DNA of 64,000 nt from Tetrapyrgos nigripes (Eukaryota > Basidiomycota > Agaricomycetes > Agaricales > Campanellaceae), in the NCBI GenBank assembly GCA_013368315.1, contig JAACJM010000032.1, positions 310,001 to 374,000 on the forward strand. Direction: 5' to 3'. This document shows positions 58,870 to 64,000 of the stretch, one piece after another. The first letter of the stretch is position 1, and each line of letters begins with the position of its first letter. Both the position numbers and the translations under genes were made by a program. The notes beneath the pieces were generated by a model. It searched no databases. It was given only the letters and a program-made list of their open reading frames with translations, and was not told the origin of the DNA.

Positions 58870-59352
58870 TTATCTGCAATGCATAGTCAGTGTCAGTTCA
58901 TTTATGTGCAGTGTCCAGCAATACTTACCTTCTCCAAATAGTACCTTTACTTGCTGACTTGAAATGCACCTTGATAGGGCCACATACAACTGGCCATGAG
59001 TAAAAACTGATATCCGTAAGTCTAACCCCACATGATCCACAGATTGCCCTTGAGATTTGTTGATAGACATTGCAAAGGCAAGGCAAACTGGAAACTGACG
59101 ACGCCTCAGTGTAAATGGGAGATCCAGGTTCCCAGGTTCAATATTCAGGCAAGGTATGAAAATCTTTTTGCCAGTGTGATCCCCACTAATGATCCTTGCC
59201 TCTAAGACAAACATGTTTGCTGCAGTGACCACAGCTCTGGTGCCACTGCAAACTCCATTTGATGGATCCAAATTCCGCAAGATCATAATTGGAGCACCAA
59301 CTTTCAGTTTGAGATTTGACAGTGGAAGACCTGAACCTTGAACTCTTCCCAA
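58870..59352 (-). pseudogene. Helitron helicase C-terminal part (Pif1-type motifs V and VI)
   Basis: LKVGAPIMILRNLDPSNGVCSG is the start of the Pif1 C-terminal region; FAMSINKSQGQSVDHVGLDL and GQLYVALSR are helicase motifs V and VI. Motifs I-IV (Walker A GxAGTGKT and others) are absent between this and the Rep part, and the join near 59340 is out of frame, showing an internal deletion. Confidence 0.9.
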
Positions 59353-61277
59353 AGCACTTCAGGCTGTGATGGAGCACAATCTTTAAGGATAGTTGCAAAC
59401 AGTGATCTTAACTGTGAACCTGTTTGAACCACCTTTGCTTGCTCTAGGCATTGCTGCCATTCACCATCATATTCTAAAAGCCCTCGTGCCAAGCAAGCCT
59501 CTCGGAAGGTTGACCATACTTTTCTTTTGTTGTAGCCTGGCCTGTCTGGATCAGGCTCATTGGTGTCAGTTGTACGCAAATCTTCAAAAGACACAGCCCC
59601 AGTGACCACTGTTAGCAATAGTCGCAAGTAGAAGCGTTCACCTGCAGAGGGATGGACAAAATACATTTGCCCTATTGCAAAACCTTTCTGTCTAGGTTTC
59701 CACTTCTTTGTTGTCTTCACCCATACAAATTTTTGTGGAAAGTTCTGATAGAGGGTGCTTTGTGCAATAGTTGTTGCCTGGTCTGGATGCTCCTCTGCAG
59801 TCTTCTTCTCATCTGCATTTGCTTCAAACCATCCCATAAGTGTTGTCTTCTGCTTCTGAGCCTGGTTGAGAATATCATGAGCTCCTTGCTCTTCATGAAA
59901 AACAACCATCTGCTCTCTCTCTGTGTGAAGAGACAACCGAACCACATTGGGTATTCCTCCATGCATCTCATAATGCATCAATCTCCAGATGGCTTCTGCA
60001 CAGGAAATGTAGTGGGCTTCTGCATATTGCTTGATCTCATCTATTGCCTCTCCAAATGACATAGTGGTCTTGTCATGTCCTTTATAGATATACTTGTGAA
60101 TATACTTGAATGCCTTGACAGACATGCAACACTCCAGATTTGCATGGCATTTAAGCTGCATTAATATCCAGGCATTGTAAGGCACCACCCATTGATTGTC
60201 TACTTTAACATCCTGACCATTGACCTTTTTCATGAAATAGCGGCCATTGTCAGGTCGTGCATAAGTAGTGTACCCATCTTCAGAGAGTGCTGTTTCACTA
60301 ACAAAAGGTTTAGGAAATCCCTTGGTACATTTGCCATGCTTCATACAGGGTGCATCTGGATTGTGGACACCACAGGGCCCATGTATCATATGGCTTGTCA
60401 CTAACTCAAATAGAGTGGGATTTGTGTCCTTATCTGGCAGCTGAGCAGAGATAACTTTATCAATCATATGAGGGTCATGGATTCTTGCTTCAGGTGACAG
60501 AAATATCAGAATATGTGCATGTGGCAGTCCTCTCTTCTGGAATTCAATGGTATATACATAACCAACACATTTGCCCAGAATCCCTTTCTCTCGTATATCT
60601 TTCAGAACCATGCTCAATTTCTCTCTAAAGACTTGTGCAACCAAATCTGGCCTTTGCAGATATGTCTGACCTGGTTCTAATGCACTTTTGATTTCCTCAC
60701 AATTTGGATTTGCCGTGATTGTAAGGAAAAAGTCTGGTTTTGAAAAATGCCGTGCCAAAGCAATTGAATCCTGATAAAGTTGGAACATATGCCGGGAACT
60801 CCCTACATGTGTAGATGGCAAAATATACTTCTGACCCACATTTTCCAAATTAACATCTCCATTGTTCATAGCATCCACCAATCCATTATAAACCTCTGAT
60901 CTAAGTTTGGCTTGGTTGAGATGCAAAAACTGCAATCTACCTTGCTCAGTTTGAGCCCAGGCATCAACAACAAATTGTTGAAAGAGAAGACCTGCTCTAA
61001 ACATATGATCTGACTCATCTAAAGATGTTCTCTTGTGTATACAATATGCATAATACTCCAACTGTGTCACATACATTTGCTTCCTCTTTCTTGATCCAGA
61101 GGTTGCTGCTTCTGGATCTTCCAAGTTCTCCTCCCGATCAACTGCACCTTCATCAACAGTGATATTATTTGCATCTAAGTACTCTTGTGATAGTTTGAGT
61201 TTTGGATGCCAACCCAATTCTCCCCTTGGAAAGAGTAACACCATAATGCAATGCCATATAGGCTGGATTGGTCTCAT
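59304..61277 (-). pseudogene. Helitron Rep (HUH nuclease) domain
   Basis: A 650-residue open frame with the Helitron_like_N signature: DFFLTITANPNCEEIKSAL, then EFQKRGLPHAHILIFLSPEA with the HAH (HUH) metal site, HGPCGVHNPDAPCMKHGKC, and FKYIHKYIYKGHD containing the catalytic tyrosine motif. The Rep nicks and joins single strands in rolling-circle transposition. This domain itself is intact for over 600 residues; the protein is broken before and after it by frameshifts near 61270 and 59340. Confidence 0.9.
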
Positions 61278-61331
61278 ACAAACATTTCAGAGACCCTGCT
61301 TGTGTATGCAAAATGATATCTCTGTGGTCTG

Positions 61332-62854
61332 TCACTTCTTCCCTTCCAGGTAAGAGAATAGCCACTTCATCAACTGTAGGTAAATTATGAGTTCTGGGAT
61401 CCTGGCCAAAATTAAAGTGGAGTTTAATAGTGGATTATTTGTCTGCAGCTCCCTAACACACTGATTTGCAGACTTGTATAGTGTCACAAATCCATTGTGT
61501 TGATGCAGCATATCAGAAATTTCCTGCATGATGGTTGCATGCAATCCAGTCCCATGATTTGCATTGTTTTCCAATCACTGCTGAATTGCATCCTGAGGAG
61601 CTACAATATATAACTGGGCATATACAGGATTTTGTCCTGTCTCTGGCAATAGAGAGCCCATTGAGTGCCAGAGCTCTCCTTTGATTTTGTAATAGTGTGC
61701 TCCAGATGTAGGCATTTCAGGATCATTTTGACTGTTTGTTTTGAGTCCAAGTGATACAAAAGAAAAAGCTGCATTATAGCTGCAGATATTGTCCAAAAAA
61801 TGTTTAGAGTCATGGCTTGTCCCGTTATATAGCTTCTGAAGCTCAGGAGGAGGCTTCTGCAACTTGGAAAGTACTACTTTTCCTTGAAGACAACAGGAAC
61901 CAAATTTAAGCTCATGGATAGTTGACTTTGTTAATTTCTCACAGTCCCAATGAAGAGCCTTGCACTTGGGACAGACTTCTGTAAATCCACCCATGAAATA
62001 CCGGTCATAATCCTCCTCTTCAATAATGGGACGAAGTGCCAGAGGTAGCTGATCAATTGGAATTTCAGGAATCTCTTCAAATTCTTGAGATGGATCAACT
62101 GGTGGCTCAAATAGAGCAGGATCATCTATGTTGCCTTCAGGTTCTGGCCCAGGTTGAGGTTCATGTTGAGGTGCAGGAGGCATGAGAGGGTCTTCAATGT
62201 GAGCTGTTCCCTGAGCCTGACCTCTACCTCTACCTCTACCTTGGCCACGGGGACGACCACAACCTGGCAGAGGTAGTGGATGAGTGGGAAGATTTGCAAG
62301 CTGGTTGCAGAGATTAGCTGGCAAATTTTGAAACCTATCTGCATAGTTCTAAGATAATTCATATAAGAAAGTATCCTATGTAGTATTTTCCTATGTAATA
62401 TTTGAACAGAAAAAACTTACTTGTCTATCAGCAGTTGCATTTGATGGCCCTGCCAGAGGATTCTTATGTAGTAGAGAAATGAGGAATAATCAGTCATTTC
62501 ATATAAATATTTACAATTTCTAAGAAAGCTCACCTGTTGATGGGGTCTTCTACCTGCCCTACTTGGGCCTGGCATTGGTGGCAAATTTTGGAGCTGTGCA
62601 GCAATGCCCTGAGTTAGCTGATACTGATTACCACCATAATTAACCACTTGGAATGGGTCTTCTTGAGCTGGATTGTAAGGCTGAGCAGGACCTTGATTCA
62701 AATTGAAGGGGACTGGAGCCATGTCATGTTGAGGTACACGTCTTGCCTCAGGGCTGTCCATGATGTGTGCATTCCTTTCTCTTTCATGCTGAGCATTGCG
62801 ATGCCTCTGGGGAGTATTTGGTGGGGTTTCCCTTATTGATTTGTTCAGTGTCAT
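61332..62854 (-). pseudogene. Helitron protein N-terminal region
   Basis: Starts at ATG 62854 (MTLNKSIRETPPNTPQRHRN), has an apparent intron or break at 62417-62324, then GRPRGQGRGRGRG, an acidic stretch, and CPKCKALHWDCEKL with GKVVLSKLQKPPPELQ and YNAAFSFVSLG, all typical of agaricomycete Helitron proteins upstream of Rep. A TGA after QDAIQQ (61575) and a frameshift near 61370 break it. Confidence 0.8.
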
Positions 62855-63075
62855 GAGAAGAAATCAGAGAAAGAAAAAGAAAAAGAAAAAGAAAAAGAAA
62901 AAGAAAAAGAAAAAGAAAGGCATTATTCACATTGAAAATGCACCCTGGGGAGTATTTGGTGGGGTTTCCCTTACTGATTTTTTCAGTTTCATGAGAAGAA
63001 ATCAGAAAAACAGAAACAAAAACAGAAACAAAAACAAAAACAAAATGCAATATTCACATTGAAAATGCACCTCTG
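62805..63075. repeat. Tandem duplication of about 138 bp with A-rich microsatellites
   Basis: GGGGAGTATTTGGTGGGGTTTC occurs at 62809 and 62947, each followed by CATGAGAAGAAATCAGA, an A-rich microsatellite ((AAAAAG)n at 62869-62919; CAAAAA-type at 63010-63045) and ATTCACATTGAAAATGCAC. Confidence 0.9.
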
Positions 63076-63430
63076 GGATGCATAGAGTCAGTAATTGTGG
63101 CACTCAAGTTGATTTTTAAATCAGCCTTACATGTACTGTAGTTGGGTCTCTCAGGTAACTCAAATGGCTGTGGATGCAAAGTTGAAGTGAAGCAGAAGAC
63201 ACAAAAAGTGTTGAAGTCACGTTATATAAACACAAAAGCTTGCGGACATGAGGCAAAAGTTTGGCTTTCGCATTGTAATTTAAAGTTGTAAGTTAATGAA
63301 GCCGGATCGCATGAGATCGCATGGCGCGAACGGAAATTACCGGCAGCAATAAACGCCGTCTGGGCAGCTGTTTCCGCTGAAAGCTTGCTTAGTAATGATT
63401 ATGTAAATATTGTTTGTTCCCAGGCCCGTC

Positions 63431-63979
63431 CTATCTTAATATATAGGATGAGCGACAAGAAAACAAAACAAACAGACACTGAAAACAAGAAAGGGGAGCA
63501 CTGAAGTAAAACAAAGTGATAACTGGTAAGACCAAGATGAAAGGGGTGCACCCTACAAATATGATCACTTGACAAGCTGACAATGAAATTTTCAGTGCAG
63601 GCTTATACTGGTGTTGGAGATGTCCTAGTGTGAGAGAGATGCATGCCAAGCCTCGATGCAGGCCACAATCACTGTTCAGTATATGGTGCCAAAGCATAAG
63701 ACTTAGTTCCAAATGCACAACCTTCAGTGACAGGAACATACCATGTTCATGAAGGGCTTGCATCAATCCCACCTTGTTTGCATGTTTGATGAGCAACTGC
63801 AAATCAATGATGATGTCTGTAGACAACTGTGCCTGGCAGAAAGAGGACACAAGATTGTCTGTAGCATTGGTAATGGCTCCATTCAAGTCACCACCTTCTA
63901 CTGACATTGTCTGCAAGAACATGTTCCTCATTGCAGCCTCAACAGAGCCCATGTGTAGAAATTCACGAAGGACTTGCAA
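63431..63979 (-). other. Unassigned open frame at the window edge
   Basis: A minus-strand frame of about 180 codons begins near the edge without an ATG (a possible TTTTTTTGCAAG acceptor precedes it), so it could be an exon of a gene that starts outside. It reads EAAMRNMFLQTMSVEGGDLN and ends in a hydrophobic stretch with no recognisable motif. It overlaps the presumed Helitron border. Coding status is unproven. Confidence 0.3.
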
Positions 63980-64000
63980 AAAAAATGTAAGAGAAAATAT

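Larger units (their letters stand above)
58600..63440 (-). mobile_element. Helitron, internally deleted
   Basis: A minus-strand rolling-circle transposon: N-terminal Zn-type region, Helitron_like_N/Rep and the end of a Pif1-type helicase, in the usual order. Its 5' end is near 63.43 kb (TCCTATATATT on the minus strand). The same end sequence occurs inverted at 21.95-22.26 kb. Borders are approximate. The helicase core is missing, so it could move only with help. Confidence 0.8.

Noticed and set aside
1..64000. tRNA, rRNA or CRISPR loci
   Set aside because: No cloverleaf-like sequence, rRNA segment or direct-repeat/spacer array was recognised by eye; a tRNA scan was not possible.

Overview
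The window is nuclear DNA of a basidiomycete fungus, most likely an agaricomycete. The evidence is genes cut by many 50-60 nt GT-AG introns, a Hel2/ZNF598 gene, DUF6533 membrane-protein genes, and a transposon mix typical of mushroom genomes (Tnp2/CACTA-like, Ty3/gypsy with chromodomain, tyrosine-recombinase retroelement, Helitron, hAT-type MITE). No species is claimed. Gene models were spliced by eye from frame, GT/AG sites and family conservation.

Left part (1-15 kb) is gene-dense: two tandem arylamine N-acetyltransferase genes (the first cut by the window edge), a beta-lactamase/esterase-like gene, a 5-exon gene for a 1065-aa composite protein (peroxiredoxin fold without its catalytic motif, MLKL-like helical bundle, CHORD-like Cys/His module, C-terminal coiled coil), the ribosome-quality-control E3 ligase Hel2, an FAD monooxygenase (FMO) and a DUF6533 membrane protein. 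The composite protein is the most novel item in the window.

Middle (15.9-47 kb) is a transposon island: a decayed Tnp2 transposase, a small unidentified gene, 6 kb of repeat-rich gene-free DNA, an 11.06-kb LTR retrotransposon with 426-bp LTRs that carries a nested repeat insertion, and an adjoining tyrosine-recombinase retroelement. Decay here is dominated by CpG to TpG/CpA transitions; this is visible between the two LTRs, between duplicated copies, and in stops and lost catalytic residues.

Right part (47-64 kb): the FMO + DUF6533 pair occurs twice more (48.6-52.8 kb and 54.3-57.6 kb), followed by a broken-off piece of hel2. Only the second FMO copy keeps an open frame through its FAD loop, and its stop codon has been replaced by the end of a hAT-like MITE. 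A Helitron with an internal deletion fills 58-63.4 kb. The edge holds one unassigned open frame.
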